Counted from the stretch's first letter, positions 36,781 to 46,252 are shown. The stretch: DNA of 64,000 nucleotides from Halomonas sp. HAL1 (GCF_030544485.1 NZ_CP130610.1:2852001-2916000), one strand, 5' to 3'. Translations and numbers: made by a program. The notes: generated by a model not told the origin, from the sequence alone.

Positions 36781-37254
36781 ATGCCTTCACCTGTCTTGAG
36801 CGGTTCTCTCATGCGATTGGCGTTACTGGCAATGGTCACCCTCATGTTGCTGGTGATGCTCACTTTCACATGCACAAATGCCATCGCTAGAGAAGCCCCT
36901 CTTTTTTTAGTCGCCCATCCTGACGTCGCCACCCGCTGGTTGAATCGCGATACTACCCGCGCGATTTTTGCGATGCGTCAACGCACATGGCCGGATGGCC
37001 AAGCGGTCAGGGTCTACGTTTTAAATAATAGTGATTCCGTGCATGCTCGCTTCACCAAAGAGCAGTTAGCGGTATATCCGCACCAGCTTCAGTTAGCCTG
37101 GGATCGCATGGTCTTCTCGGGAACCGGCCAAGCCCCTGACCGCGTCGCTGACCAGGCAGAGATGCGCGAGCACGTTGCCACGACACCCGGCGCCATTGGC
37201 TACCTAGAAAGGGAGTATCTGGATGATAGTATCCAAGTTATCTCAATGGAGTGA
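36781..37254 (+). CDS. PstS-like periplasmic phosphate-binding-domain protein
   Basis: About 157 residues with an N-terminal signal (LALLAMVTLMLLVMLTFTCTNAIA). The mature part is a short PBP-like domain as in small PstS-like proteins: LNRDTTRAIFAMRQRTWPDGQAVRVYVLNN and TTPGAIGYLEREYLDDSIQVI. At about 130 mature residues it is half the size of a transport PstS, which suggests a sensor or receptor role. The frame opens at a GTG at 36736, and ATG 36781 is used. The end overlaps the next gene by 32 nt, so these are co-translated. There is no phosphate permease in the neighbourhood. Confidence 0.75.
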   Translation: MPSPVLSGSLMRLALLAMVTLMLLVMLTFTCTNAIAREAPLFLVAHPDVATRWLNRDTTRAIFAMRQRTWPDGQAVRVYVLNNSDSVHARFTKEQLAVYPHQLQLAWDRMVFSGTGQAPDRVADQAEMREHVATTPGAIGYLEREYLDDSIQVISME

Positions 37255-38443
37255 ATACCGTGCTGTTGCCGCTCTGTTAGGCGTTGTTATATTAGGAGCT
37301 TCTACCCAAGCCCGTAGCGATGAAAACGTTAGGGATACTCTGCAGATGCATGGCTTTCTTAGTCAGGCGTTAGTCGTTACTGATGATAACGACTTTTTTG
37401 GCCCCAGCAGCCAAGATGAAGGTAGTTTCGAGTTCACCGAAATCGGTCTCAACGTCTCATTACGCCCTCACCAGGATGTGTTACTGGCCGCACAAATGTT
37501 AAGCCGACGTGCAGGTGGCGATAGCAGCGACGCTTATCCAGAGCTTGACTATGGCCTGATTGATTACCAAATGGTTTCCGATCAGCAGCGCACCTTTGGT
37601 ATTCAGCTAGGCAGGATTAAAAATCCGTTTGGGTTCTATAATCAAACACGCGATGTGGCGTTTACACGCCCTAGCATACTGTTACCTCAATCACTTTATT
37701 TTGACCGGACACGTTCATTGGCTCTAACAGGAGATGGACTAACGTTATATCTGGAAGAACGATTGGATAACGGCGTTATAAGAGGTCAGCTTGGTTTAGG
37801 AAAACCCCAGGCAGACAAAGACTTAAATCAGACGCTTCAGTTGCATCGTATACGGGGCTCTTTCGATCCGCAGCAATCTGCTATTGCACAAGTACGCTAT
37901 GAGCATGACGCAGGACGTATCGTTGCGGCTCTCAACCATGCCAATGTCAGATCCCAAATAGATACCTATTCCCCCAACGTGAGTGATGGAGATTTTTATT
38001 TCAGGCCCTGGGTTTTTTCGTTGCAGTATAATCAAGAACTCTGGAGCGTAACGGCCGAGTATGCACTGCGCCGCTCAGGGTTAAAAAATTTCAATCAACC
38101 GGCTTTAAATTTCGATACGACCGGTGAAAGTTGGTATGTGCAGTATACACGGCGCTTTTATAACGATTGGCAGTGGCTAATCCGTTACGACAGCTTAGTC
38201 AGTAACCGTGATGATGCTTCTGGAAAAGCCTTTGAAGCTAGTGGCCTGGGGCCTGCTCACGCTCAGTTTGCAGATGATTTAACCTTTGGCTTGCAGTGGA
38301 CACCGCATCCTCAGGTAATGCTGGCAGGCGAATACCATCATGTGGATGGTACTGGCTGGCTGCCTGCTCAGGACAACCCGGATTCATCAGCAACCAGCCG
38401 ACGCTGGAACATGTGGCTGTTCCAGTTATCGCTGCGTTTCTGA
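37223..38443 (+). CDS. Outer-membrane beta-barrel protein (porin-like)
   Basis: 406 residues with an uncleaved-looking start, then signal peptide (AVAALLGVVILGASTQARS). The mature protein has alternating amphipathic strands (DVLLAAQMLSRRAGG, FGIQLGRIKNPFGFYNQT, WNMWLFQLSLRF) and a terminal Phe, the BAM recognition signal. Resembles porins of the OprO/carbohydrate type by eye but not a known one. The start at 37223 has AGGGAG 7 nt upstream and overlaps the PstS-like gene. The position between a periplasmic binding protein and a c-di-GMP enzyme suggests a role in delivering or sensing a ligand. Confidence 0.75.
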   Translation: MIVSKLSQWSEYRAVAALLGVVILGASTQARSDENVRDTLQMHGFLSQALVVTDDNDFFGPSSQDEGSFEFTEIGLNVSLRPHQDVLLAAQMLSRRAGGDSSDAYPELDYGLIDYQMVSDQQRTFGIQLGRIKNPFGFYNQTRDVAFTRPSILLPQSLYFDRTRSLALTGDGLTLYLEERLDNGVIRGQLGLGKPQADKDLNQTLQLHRIRGSFDPQQSAIAQVRYEHDAGRIVAALNHANVRSQIDTYSPNVSDGDFYFRPWVFSLQYNQELWSVTAEYALRRSGLKNFNQPALNFDTTGESWYVQYTRRFYNDWQWLIRYDSLVSNRDDASGKAFEASGLGPAHAQFADDLTFGLQWTPHPQVMLAGEYHHVDGTGWLPAQDNPDSSATSRRWNMWLFQLSLRF

Positions 38444-38477
38444 TCTATTACTCGATCCTGGCTAGGATACTACTGCG

Positions 38478-41318
38478 ATGAAGATACCCGCCCTTTTTCA
38501 AATCCCACAGCGCCTTAGCCTGACTTGGCGTGTTATCGCATTGAGTAGCCTACTGCTTTTAGCATTAGTTAGCCTATTTACTTGGTTGGGTCACGAAAAT
38601 CTCACCCGCCAGTTTCAGGAAAGCCGAAGCCAACACCATGAACGTCAACAGCGTGAAATTCATTTAGCGTTAACGCGTTCCTCCGAGAATTTACGTCAAT
38701 TAGCCGGATTGACCGCTGCTTCAGCAAGTTTAGGCTCACCTTTACAAGCAGGAAATACCATTGATGTGGAGCAAGCGCTGGATTCCCAGTGGCCTGCACT
38801 CCAGCTTGAGGCGGGAATCGATGAGATTCTAATCGTTAATTCACGTGGTCAAGTCTTGGGGAAATGGGGCTCCGGCAATGCAGAAGCACAGCTACCCATA
38901 CTCAGTTGGGCGCAACGAGTCATGAATACAGAACGGCCACTAACCACGCTTCGCTGTGCCGTTAGCTGCCAACAATTTGCTGCAGTGCCGGTATTGGTAG
39001 AGGGAGAAAGTGTCGGTATGGTCGTGCTATCCCGCTCATTAGCGGATGTCACTCGACAGGCGAAGGAAGTCTCTGGCAGCGAAGTCGCTTTACTGGTCAC
39101 AGGCGCGGCTGAAGACAGTAATGTAACCGTCCCACGACAACTGAAGGCATGGAATGGGTATCTATTAGCGCTCACCAGTGAAGAACAAAGCTTGGCACCG
39201 TTGCAGCGAGCAGCAGAAGCCGCGACAGTGGACCATTTGATAGAAGCACCGTTACGCTTTGAGCATACTGGCAGGTATTTGGAGCTTAGTGCTGTCCGCA
39301 TGGAGGAGAGCAGCGAGCAAAGCAACAGTGGTTACTTCTTGCTGATATCGGATATTACCGAGCAAATTAATGCCATCCATAACGATACACGCACCCTATT
39401 GTTCGTTGGTGTGCTTGGCTGGATTGCCGCTGAATTACTACTGCTCGTCATACTGCTTGGCCCCATGGCACGGCTGCGTAGAGTCGCAGGCTTGCTACCC
39501 ATACTGGCGAGTGGGCAATTTAGCGATATTCGCTCCGCCCTTCCCAATCACCGCCATCGCATTGCAGACGAGATAGATATACTCGAAGTCACCACGCTTG
39601 AGCTTTCTCATCAACTCGAAAGGTTGGAAAGCGAAGTACAAGAGCGCGGTAGCCAATTAGCTGAGCGTATTGATGAACTGGCCCAAGAGCGTGATTTCGT
39701 CAATAGCTTACTGGATACCGCTCAAGTATTTATCGTTGCCCAAGACAGCACAGGACGCATAAGCCTAGTCAATGAGTATACTCAATTGATGCTAGGAATA
39801 AGGGAGGCCTCCCTGCTAGGACGTTATTTTGTAGATGTCTTCGAGACTGGCGTCTTTACCACAGCGAATGCAATTACCCTTCCTCAACAAGAGGAGAAAA
39901 CGCTGCGCACCCCCGATCATCATCTCCACACTATCGCTTGGTATCATGCGCCTTTGCATACAGGTAACGAGGAACCGGTATCGCGCATTTCCGTTGGCCT
40001 TGATATCACCGAACGCAAGGCCGCCGAAGCGCGGCTAACTTGGCTTGCCGAACGAGATCCGCTGACCGAGCTATACAACCGGCGCTACTTCCAACATGCA
40101 CTGCAAATCGCCATTGAACGCTCTGCCACTGCTAAAGGGGCGGTACTGCTGCTGGACTTAGATCAGTTCAAGGAGATTAACGAGCTGAGTGGCCACCACG
40201 TGGGCGACAAATTGTTGCGTGAAGTGGCCGATACACTCTTCCATAAGCTAGGTCGGCGTGGCGTCATCGCCCGCTTAGGGGGCGATGAATTTTCACTGTT
40301 ACTCGAAGATACCAGTGCCGACCAAGCAGTGACAGTCGCGCAGTATATCGTTCAGCTGCTCGACGATATCGGCTTTGTGGTCGGAGAGCGGCGGCATCGC
40401 GTGACGGCGAGTATTGGTATTGCGCTGTTCCCCACCCACGGCAATACGCCTGCCGATCTGATGGCGAGCGCCGATGTGGCTATGTACAAAGCGAAGGAGA
40501 GTGGCTTCCAGCACTGGCACCTCCTTTCTAAAGCTGAGAATGCCAAAGACGAGCTGCAGGATCGCGTCTACTGGGTTGAGCGGATACGCAGTTCGCTGGA
40601 AGAAGACAGCTTTGAGCTTATGGTTCAACCTATCATTAGATTAGAAGATCAAGATATAAAACATTACGAAGTGCTGCTACGAATGCGCAACGCAGATGGC
40701 AGCTTAGTTTCTCCCGCAAACTTTATTCCTATCGCCGAACAGAGCGGCCAAATCGTGTTGATTGATCGCTGGGTAGTGCGGCACAGTTTAAAAGCACTCA
40801 GCCAACTGCAGGATCGAGGCATTACGTTTGCAGTTAACCTTTCCGGCCAGTCCTTACATGATGAGGGGCTAAAGCAATATTTAGCCGAGGAAATAACCGC
40901 CAGCGGCGCTGACCCTCACCATTTGATACTGGAAGTGACAGAGACCGCAGCGGTTACCGATTTCTCTGCTGCACGCGGTGTATTACAAGCCGTGCGCAGC
41001 CTAGGGTGCCGCACCGCTCTGGATGACTTTGGTGTTGGTTTTAGTAGTTTTCACTACCTTGGGCAGTTACCCGTTGATTACATTAAGATAGACGGCTCTT
41101 TTATTCGCAGTTTGTTAATTAGCCCTGACAGCCGCGTTATCGTTCGCGCTATTGCGGATATAGCCAAAGGCTTTGGTAAGCAAACCATTGCCGAGTTCGT
41201 TGACCAAGAAGCATTGTTGCCTATATTAAAGGGCTATGGAATAACGTATGGGCAGGGGTACCATTTAGGCAAGCCCACCAAGCTTACCGAAGCATTTTTT
41301 GGAATCAGTTACTTATAA
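38478..41318 (+). CDS. Membrane PAS-GGDEF-EAL cyclic-di-GMP signalling protein
   Basis: 946 residues. TM1 at about 17-37, periplasmic sensor of about 260 residues, TM2 at about 303-328, HAMP-like linker and coiled coil (about 330-410), PAS (about 415-515), GGDEF domain with intact RLGGDEFSLLLED (about residue 602), and EAL domain. The EAL signature is YEVLLRM (EVL instead of EAL) near residue 730; the other catalytic residues look intact (NLSGQSL, LEVTETAA, LDDFGVGFSSFHYL, KIDGSFIR, IAEFVDQEA). The inhibitory RxxD I-site before GGDEF is missing. Both synthase and phosphodiesterase activities are possible. It is in an apparent operon with the PstS-like and beta-barrel genes. Confidence 0.92.
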   Translation: MKIPALFQIPQRLSLTWRVIALSSLLLLALVSLFTWLGHENLTRQFQESRSQHHERQQREIHLALTRSSENLRQLAGLTAASASLGSPLQAGNTIDVEQALDSQWPALQLEAGIDEILIVNSRGQVLGKWGSGNAEAQLPILSWAQRVMNTERPLTTLRCAVSCQQFAAVPVLVEGESVGMVVLSRSLADVTRQAKEVSGSEVALLVTGAAEDSNVTVPRQLKAWNGYLLALTSEEQSLAPLQRAAEAATVDHLIEAPLRFEHTGRYLELSAVRMEESSEQSNSGYFLLISDITEQINAIHNDTRTLLFVGVLGWIAAELLLLVILLGPMARLRRVAGLLPILASGQFSDIRSALPNHRHRIADEIDILEVTTLELSHQLERLESEVQERGSQLAERIDELAQERDFVNSLLDTAQVFIVAQDSTGRISLVNEYTQLMLGIREASLLGRYFVDVFETGVFTTANAITLPQQEEKTLRTPDHHLHTIAWYHAPLHTGNEEPVSRISVGLDITERKAAEARLTWLAERDPLTELYNRRYFQHALQIAIERSATAKGAVLLLDLDQFKEINELSGHHVGDKLLREVADTLFHKLGRRGVIARLGGDEFSLLLEDTSADQAVTVAQYIVQLLDDIGFVVGERRHRVTASIGIALFPTHGNTPADLMASADVAMYKAKESGFQHWHLLSKAENAKDELQDRVYWVERIRSSLEEDSFELMVQPIIRLEDQDIKHYEVLLRMRNADGSLVSPANFIPIAEQSGQIVLIDRWVVRHSLKALSQLQDRGITFAVNLSGQSLHDEGLKQYLAEEITASGADPHHLILEVTETAAVTDFSAARGVLQAVRSLGCRTALDDFGVGFSSFHYLGQLPVDYIKIDGSFIRSLLISPDSRVIVRAIADIAKGFGKQTIAEFVDQEALLPILKGYGITYGQGYHLGKPTKLTEAFFGISYL

Positions 41319-41365
41319 TAGAAGCAGTTTCAATTTCATTCTTGGACTGAAAAGGATAGCGCGTG

Positions 41366-42184
41366 ATGTCTTCACCTCGTATAGCAACAAATAGGGAAGC
41401 ACCTTCAGCATTACTGGAAAGGTTTATTCAAGAATTTAAATTTAAACTGTGTATCACTGAGCAGGAAAAACATAAAGTTTATCGTTTAAGGCATGACGTT
41501 TACTGCGAAGAGCTGCAATATGAAGAACCGACTGACCCTTACAACAAGCTCGAATATGATATTCATGACCAAAATTCTATTCATTGCTTGATTGAACATC
41601 GCAGAACCGGCCTAGTGGCCGGATGTGTGCGAGTCGTCATTCCAAAGCCTTCTAGCCCTCAGCCGCTAAACCAGCTTCCTTTACAGACATATGGCAGCCA
41701 GAGCCTAACTCATCCAGAGTTCCATCCCGAAAAGCTGGCTATAAACAGTTACTATGAAATTTCTCGTCTTGCCGTTAATCCTCTCTTCAGAACCAAAGCA
41801 AAAGAAAAAGAAAAAGACATTTTAGCAAACACAAGCACTAGTACCTTTTTTTCCGTAGAGGAAAGGCAGCTATTCTCATTGCTGGCAAGCGGGCTATTCA
41901 TCACAGGTTATTCATTAGGAAAACAGCTAGGTAAAATACAGGTGTTTGCCATGATGGAACCTAGCCTGCCTCGGCTACTCGCGCTAACAGGGTTTCACTT
42001 CACCAAGGTAGGAGAAACCATTAACTTTCATGGCAGAAGAAGCGCCTACTACATAGATAAGCAAAAAGCAGAAAGTGGTTTAAAGAAAACGTTGCTACCC
42101 TTATATCTGCACATACAACAAACTCTCGCCCCTCAGTTAGAAGAAATGCTGGCCCAAGAAGCCAGCATTTCTCTTACCATGTAA
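41366..42184 (+). CDS. PEP-CTERM/exosortase-associated-type acyltransferase
   Basis: About 272 residues. The pattern ERFIQEFKFKLCITEQEKHKVYRLRHDVYCEELQYE, later HCLIEHRRTGLVAGCVRVV, EISRLAVNP and LARLTGFHFTKVG-like LLALTGFHFTKVG matches the LuxI/GNAT-related N-acyl amino acid synthase group usually found with exosortases. Such enzymes couple acyl chains to amino acids. No exosortase or PEP-CTERM protein is in the window. It is 45 nt downstream of the c-di-GMP gene, with AAAGGA upstream of the ATG at 41366 (a GTG lies at 41363), so one operon is likely. Confidence 0.75.
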   Translation: MSSPRIATNREAPSALLERFIQEFKFKLCITEQEKHKVYRLRHDVYCEELQYEEPTDPYNKLEYDIHDQNSIHCLIEHRRTGLVAGCVRVVIPKPSSPQPLNQLPLQTYGSQSLTHPEFHPEKLAINSYYEISRLAVNPLFRTKAKEKEKDILANTSTSTFFSVEERQLFSLLASGLFITGYSLGKQLGKIQVFAMMEPSLPRLLALTGFHFTKVGETINFHGRRSAYYIDKQKAESGLKKTLLPLYLHIQQTLAPQLEEMLAQEASISLTM

Positions 42185-42212
42185 ATAAAAATGCCTGTTA
42201 TAAACATAGAGC

Positions 42213-42872
42213 CTAGGCTTCGGCGGTTGAGCTCCCACGATCATCCAAAGTGTTCGAACGCTTAAAATCATTAACCGTAACGCTGGTAAATTTCTCCAAG
42301 AAAAATACTAGCGTTTCGGGATATCGAAAGCGCTCTACAAAGCGCTCTTGACCTTCTTGCGAACGCCGCGTCACGCTTGCTTGATAGCCGCTGTTAGATT
42401 TTGTCACTTTAACGCTATTTTCTCGAGCACCATCACTGGTAACAGCGGTTAGGGAAGAATTACTCGTTAGTAAGGCATCAAGCTGCTGGGCAGCCGTGTG
42501 TTCTTCTTCAGTCGCCCATAGAGGTTGATCGCGATCCCCGTAGTGGAAAAGCATAATTACCAACATGACGGAAAAAATACTGCTGGTAAGCATCCAGGTT
42601 AATAAAACGCTCGATAACGGTGTGGTGAGCATTACGACTAACTGAATCACAATACCCACCGCTAGTATTCCCGCCAACGGCCTCCACATACGCGGGTTCA
42701 TAAACCGCCGCTTCAGGGTATACCCCCACAGCCCAATCACTGCTATTGCGCCCACCAGCAAATACACGGGAGAGAGCAGTGTCCCGCCACCTGCTAATAA
42801 GGCGATGACACCGATGATAAGCATCACTGTGTAGAAAGCTGCTAATAGGCGGTAAGCGCGGTCTAGATTCAT
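42213..42872 (-). CDS. Hypothetical four-TM protein with a soluble C-terminal domain
   Basis: 219 residues: about four membrane helices (residues 8-115, e.g. LAAFYTVMLIIGVIALLAGG, YLLVGAIAVIGLWGYTL) then a polar domain of about 100 residues (SSLTAVTSDGARENSVKVTKSNSGYQASV). I do not recognise the family. GGAGATTGACTG precedes the ATG. Convergent with the acyltransferase gene. Confidence 0.65.
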   Translation of the reverse strand: MNLDRAYRLLAAFYTVMLIIGVIALLAGGGTLLSPVYLLVGAIAVIGLWGYTLKRRFMNPRMWRPLAGILAVGIVIQLVVMLTTPLSSVLLTWMLTSSIFSVMLVIMLFHYGDRDQPLWATEEEHTAAQQLDALLTSNSSLTAVTSDGARENSVKVTKSNSGYQASVTRRSQEGQERFVERFRYPETLVFFLEKFTSVTVNDFKRSNTLDDRGSSTAEA

Positions 42873-43023
42873 CAGTCAATCTCCATGCTTAATGGCCGGT
42901 GTCATGAGTGGTGTACCGGCCTTTGTTTTTATCGGCTATGGTTCTCGTCATACTTTATGCAGTATAGGCAATGTTGTGACTTCTACACGCCACGCGGCGT
43001 CAATGGCTTAATTTAAATTTGCA

Positions 43024-43989
43024 TTAAAGTCCCTGGGCGCCACGACGCAGCCAATCATGCACAAATGCCAGCTTGCGACGAGCGTTTTCAGAAAGCACAA
43101 AGGGATAGAGGTCCGGCAAGCCCATAGAGCGGTTAACATGATTAACACCCACAGTGAGCGCCGCTGCCACGTAAATCAAGCGATCGGCATCTGGCTCCGC
43201 ATACGGCTCCCACTGATGACTGGGCAGCTCTGGTGAAGAGAGATCGGATGCTGCAAAGCTATCGGCGATATCGGTTAAATGCAGCAAGTGGGCAGCCGTC
43301 TCGGCCCAATCCTCATGGGGATGGGCAGATGCGTAAGTGGTTAAATAACGCTCTTTCCAATCGGCGGGCGGTCCGTTTTGATAGTGGCGCTGGAGCGCGG
43401 CGGCATAATCCTGACGCTCGTCACCAAACATTTCCCGGAAAGCGTCAAGAAAATCTTCCCGCAGGCTAAGCCGCCACCAAAGCATATGCGATATTTCATG
43501 GCGCATGTGGCCAATCATGGTGCGATAAGGCTCTTCTAACGCTTCACGCCGCGTTGTCACCAGTACAGGATCGACCTCGGCAACGCTGATGGTAACGACA
43601 CCTTCAATGTGGCCCATGGGCACGGGCTTTTTGCCTTCCGCTAGAAGATGAAAAACCGGCGGCGCGCCTGGGTCTTCGGGGCGGAACCAGTGCCAGCGGC
43701 CCAGGTTATCCAGCACCCAGCGCTTCGCCGCTTCGGTTTGGGCCCAGTTCGGAATCGCGTTAGGAAGGCTGGGATCGGGCGCCAGCGCAGTCATCGCACA
43801 AGAGCGGCAAAAAGCGCCTTGTTCGGGGGCTATCCAATTACAACCGATGATGTCTCGATTAATACAGAACGGCGGCATAGGCACAAAAGCCCGGGCCTGG
43901 GGATCATAGGCGACGGGGACACCGCCAGCCGTTGTAAGATTGTCGAACCAAAGAGAGCCGGAACCGACGGGGTTAGCAAATACGCGCAT
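43024..43989 (-). CDS. Putative zinc-binding metallopeptidase (Peptidase_Mx type)
   Basis: About 321 residues. The N-terminal zinc-ribbon-like region has Cys pairs (PFCINRDIIGCNW, FCRSCAMTA). The metallopeptidase motif HEISH with preceding HMRHEISHMLWWRL is the HExxH zinc site, and PHEDWAETAAHLLHL supplies the third ligand. Proteins of this family (formerly DUF2248) are of unknown substrate. Start 43989 (MRVFANP) is chosen because AGGAG lies 9 nt upstream; the frame opens at 44028. Confidence 0.82.
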   Translation of the reverse strand: MRVFANPVGSGSLWFDNLTTAGGVPVAYDPQARAFVPMPPFCINRDIIGCNWIAPEQGAFCRSCAMTALAPDPSLPNAIPNWAQTEAAKRWVLDNLGRWHWFRPEDPGAPPVFHLLAEGKKPVPMGHIEGVVTISVAEVDPVLVTTRREALEEPYRTMIGHMRHEISHMLWWRLSLREDFLDAFREMFGDERQDYAAALQRHYQNGPPADWKERYLTTYASAHPHEDWAETAAHLLHLTDIADSFAASDLSSPELPSHQWEPYAEPDADRLIYVAAALTVGVNHVNRSMGLPDLYPFVLSENARRKLAFVHDWLRRGAQGL

Positions 43990-44103
43990 GCGGTGGAGCT
44001 CCTGAAAACGAGGAAAAGAGATCATCAAATAAACCGTTGAGCTTTCTCTTTTCCAAAATCCTAATAAAAAATGTGCTGCGCCTATTTCTTCATTGCAATA
44101 CTG

Positions 44104-44167
44104 TTCATTTCAAAGCCATTTCATTTCAAAGCCATTTCATTTCAACGCTACTTCATTTCAAAGCCAC
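44104..44167. repeat. Four 16-bp tandem repeats at the 3' end of nfsA
   Basis: Unit TTCATTTCAAAGCCAT; units 1 and 2 are identical, unit 3 (TTCATTTCAACGCTAC) and unit 4 (TTCATTTCAAAGCCAC) vary. Unit 4 encodes the last codons GFEM of NfsA and unit 3 holds its stop, so the array grew from the gene end outward. Confidence 0.9.
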
Positions 44168-44879
44168 GCTTGATCAAGAAATCACGCATATGCGGGCGCA
44201 GCTTGGTATCGAAAAGTGGCTTGAGATTGTGCGACCAATCGGTATTTTTATTACTACTGCTACGCGCTTGGTAGTAAGCCTGCATTGTGGCATCAAAACG
44301 TTTCACCTGCTCACCGTCTTCAGTGTAGTAGTCTTCTTTTAGAACCGCTTCCACTGGTAACCGCGGTTTTACTTCAGGATCATGATCCGGGTAGCCAAGA
44401 CACATACCAAACACGGGATAAACATGCTCAGGCAGGCGTAATAGATCACTAATTGCTTGGGGATTATTACGTATGCCGCCGATATAGCAGATACCCAGCC
44501 CTTCAGACTCAGCCGCCACTGCAACGTTTTGCGCCATCAGCGCCGTATCTACCGTCGCTACTAACAGTTGTTCCGTCATGCCGCGCACTACGTTCGCCCC
44601 CGTCTGCTCAGATGCCTCAGTAGGCCGTTTCATATCGGCGCAAAACACTAGAAAGTCGGCACAGGTCGCAATGTATCCTTGCCCACCCGCCAGCTCCGCA
44701 ATCTGTTCGCGATTAGCCTGATTTTTAACATGGATAACGGTATACGCCTGGACATGGCTGGACGTAGCAGCCCCCTGCCCGGCCTGGATAAGCTCAATGA
44801 GCAGCTCCCGTGGGATCTGGCGGTCACTGAATTTACGGATCGAACGGTGGGATTTAAGTAACTCAATAACGTCGTTCAT
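44148..44879 (-). CDS. nfsA: NfsA-family NADPH-dependent nitroreductase
   Basis: About 243 residues of an FMN nitroreductase. FMN-binding Arg/Ser in HRSIRKFSDRQIP, QAGQGAATSSHVQAYTVIHV, and the NfsA signature GICYIGGIRNNPQAISDLL with PVFGMCLGYP. Reduces nitro compounds and quinones by two electrons using NADPH. Start 44879 (MNDVIELL) has GAGG upstream; the frame opens at 44897. The 3' end overlaps a four-unit tandem repeat. Confidence 0.9.
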   Translation of the reverse strand: MNDVIELLKSHRSIRKFSDRQIPRELLIELIQAGQGAATSSHVQAYTVIHVKNQANREQIAELAGGQGYIATCADFLVFCADMKRPTEASEQTGANVVRGMTEQLLVATVDTALMAQNVAVAAESEGLGICYIGGIRNNPQAISDLLRLPEHVYPVFGMCLGYPDHDPEVKPRLPVEAVLKEDYYTEDGEQVKRFDATMQAYYQARSSSNKNTDWSHNLKPLFDTKLRPHMRDFLIKRGFEMK

Positions 44880-45094
44880 GGTACCTCGTCTTGGCATATT
44901 GGCTGTCGCTAGTAAGCGCTAGAACCACCTAGCATAACTCCCTTATCCTATCGGCTATGCCGAAACCTCACCAGCTTCTGCCAGCATCGAATGCCAATCG
45001 CTCTTCTGCCGGTGGTTGCACCATGGTAATCCCCCCGAAAAATAATCGCGGTGATAAGTGGAATTTTGTACTCTGAACAGACAGGAGATTCCAC

Positions 45095-45361
45095 ATGCGA
45101 AAATCACGTTTTACCGACAGCCAGATCATGGCGATTCTGAAGCAAGCCGAATCTGGCGTGCCGGTTCCTGAACTTTGCCGCGAGCACGGTATGAGCAGTG
45201 CCACGTTTTATAAATGGCGTTCGAAGTATGGCGGTATGGACGCGTCCATGATGAAGCGCCTCAAGGACCTGGAAGACGAAAACCGTCGACTCAAGAAGAT
45301 GTACGCCGAAGAGCGCTTGAAATCCGAGCTTCGCCAGGAGGCCCTTGAGGGAAAGTGGTAA
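45095..45361 (+). CDS. IS3-family transposase OrfA
   Basis: 88 residues: helix-turn-helix ([44 protein letters not shown]) followed by a leucine-zipper helix ([24 protein letters not shown]). The 3' end overlaps orfB by 7 nt at GGGAAAG, a heptamer of the kind used for -1 frameshifting to make the OrfAB transposase. Confidence 0.93.
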   Translation: MRKSRFTDSQIMAILKQAESGVPVPELCREHGMSSATFYKWRSKYGGMDASMMKRLKDLEDENRRLKKMYAEERLKSELRQEALEGKW

Positions 45362-46182
45362 AGCCATCTCAACGCCGAGAGATGGCAAAAAATGCAGTTG
45401 ATGCCGATCGCTGCAGTGTACGGCTGGCCTGTGTGGCCTTTGGTATCAGTGAGACCTGTTATCGCTACCGGGCAAAGCTGAGCCATGAGAACGCGGTGAT
45501 TGCCGACTGGCTGGTGCGTTTAACCCATAACCAGCGTAACTGGGGGTTTGGGCTGTGTTACCTGTATCTGCGCAACGTGAAGGGCTTCGGCTGGAACCAT
45601 AAGCGCATCTACCGGATTTACCGGGAGCTGGAGCTTAACCTGCGGATCAAGCCCAAGAAGCGACTGGTGCGGAAAAAGCCGGAACCCTTGTCGGTACCGC
45701 AGGTTCTGAACGGCTGTTGGTCTATGGACTTCATGCACGACCAGTTGGCAGACGGCCGAACGTATCGATTGTTCAACGTGCTCGATGACTACAACCGGGA
45801 AGGTCTGATCATCGATGCAGACTTCTCGCTGCCGGCAGAGCGCGTAATACGCTCTCTCACGCAGTTGATCGAATGGCGCGGCAAGCCAAAAGCCATTCGC
45901 TGTGACAACGGCCCGGAATACATCAGCGGTAAGCTCGTTACCTGGGCAAGGCAGGAAGGCATTGAACTTCGATATATCCAGCCGGGGAATCCGCAGCAGA
46001 ATGCTTATGTTGAACGCTACAACCGAACAGTCCGTTATGATTGGTTGAGCCATTATCTTTTCGACTCGATCGCTGAAGTACAGGATTTTGCCACACGCTG
46101 GCTCTGGACGTACAACCACGAGCGACCGAACATGGCATTGGGTGGGATAACACCGAAACAGAAGGTGGCCATGGCGGCCTAA
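45355..46182 (+). CDS. IS3-family transposase OrfB
   Basis: About 275 residues, in the -1 frame relative to orfA. Retroviral-type integrase core: Asp in [10 protein letters not shown], Asp in IRCDNGPEY and Glu in [15 protein letters not shown]-like N-terminal part. Active protein is probably the frameshifted OrfAB fusion. Complete and without stops. Confidence 0.95.
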   Translation: MVKPSQRREMAKNAVDADRCSVRLACVAFGISETCYRYRAKLSHENAVIADWLVRLTHNQRNWGFGLCYLYLRNVKGFGWNHKRIYRIYRELELNLRIKPKKRLVRKKPEPLSVPQVLNGCWSMDFMHDQLADGRTYRLFNVLDDYNREGLIIDADFSLPAERVIRSLTQLIEWRGKPKAIRCDNGPEYISGKLVTWARQEGIELRYIQPGNPQQNAYVERYNRTVRYDWLSHYLFDSIAEVQDFATRWLWTYNHERPNMALGGITPKQKVAMAA

Positions 46183-46252
46183 CCAACTCTACTTATCGCT
46201 TCGGTTATAAATGGGGGGATTACCCCATGGCTATCTTTTAAGTGCCCTCTTT

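Larger units (their letters stand above)
45025..46224 (+). mobile_element. IS3-family insertion sequence (IS407-like)
   Basis: 1200 bp with terminal inverted repeats GGTAATCCCCCC (45025-45036) and its complement (46213-46224), and a 4-bp target duplication ccat at 45021-45024 and 46225-46228. It carries overlapping orfA and orfB. It lies between nfsA and ybhN without breaking a recognised gene. The boundary could shift by one base because the flanking bases match the ends. Confidence 0.85.
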
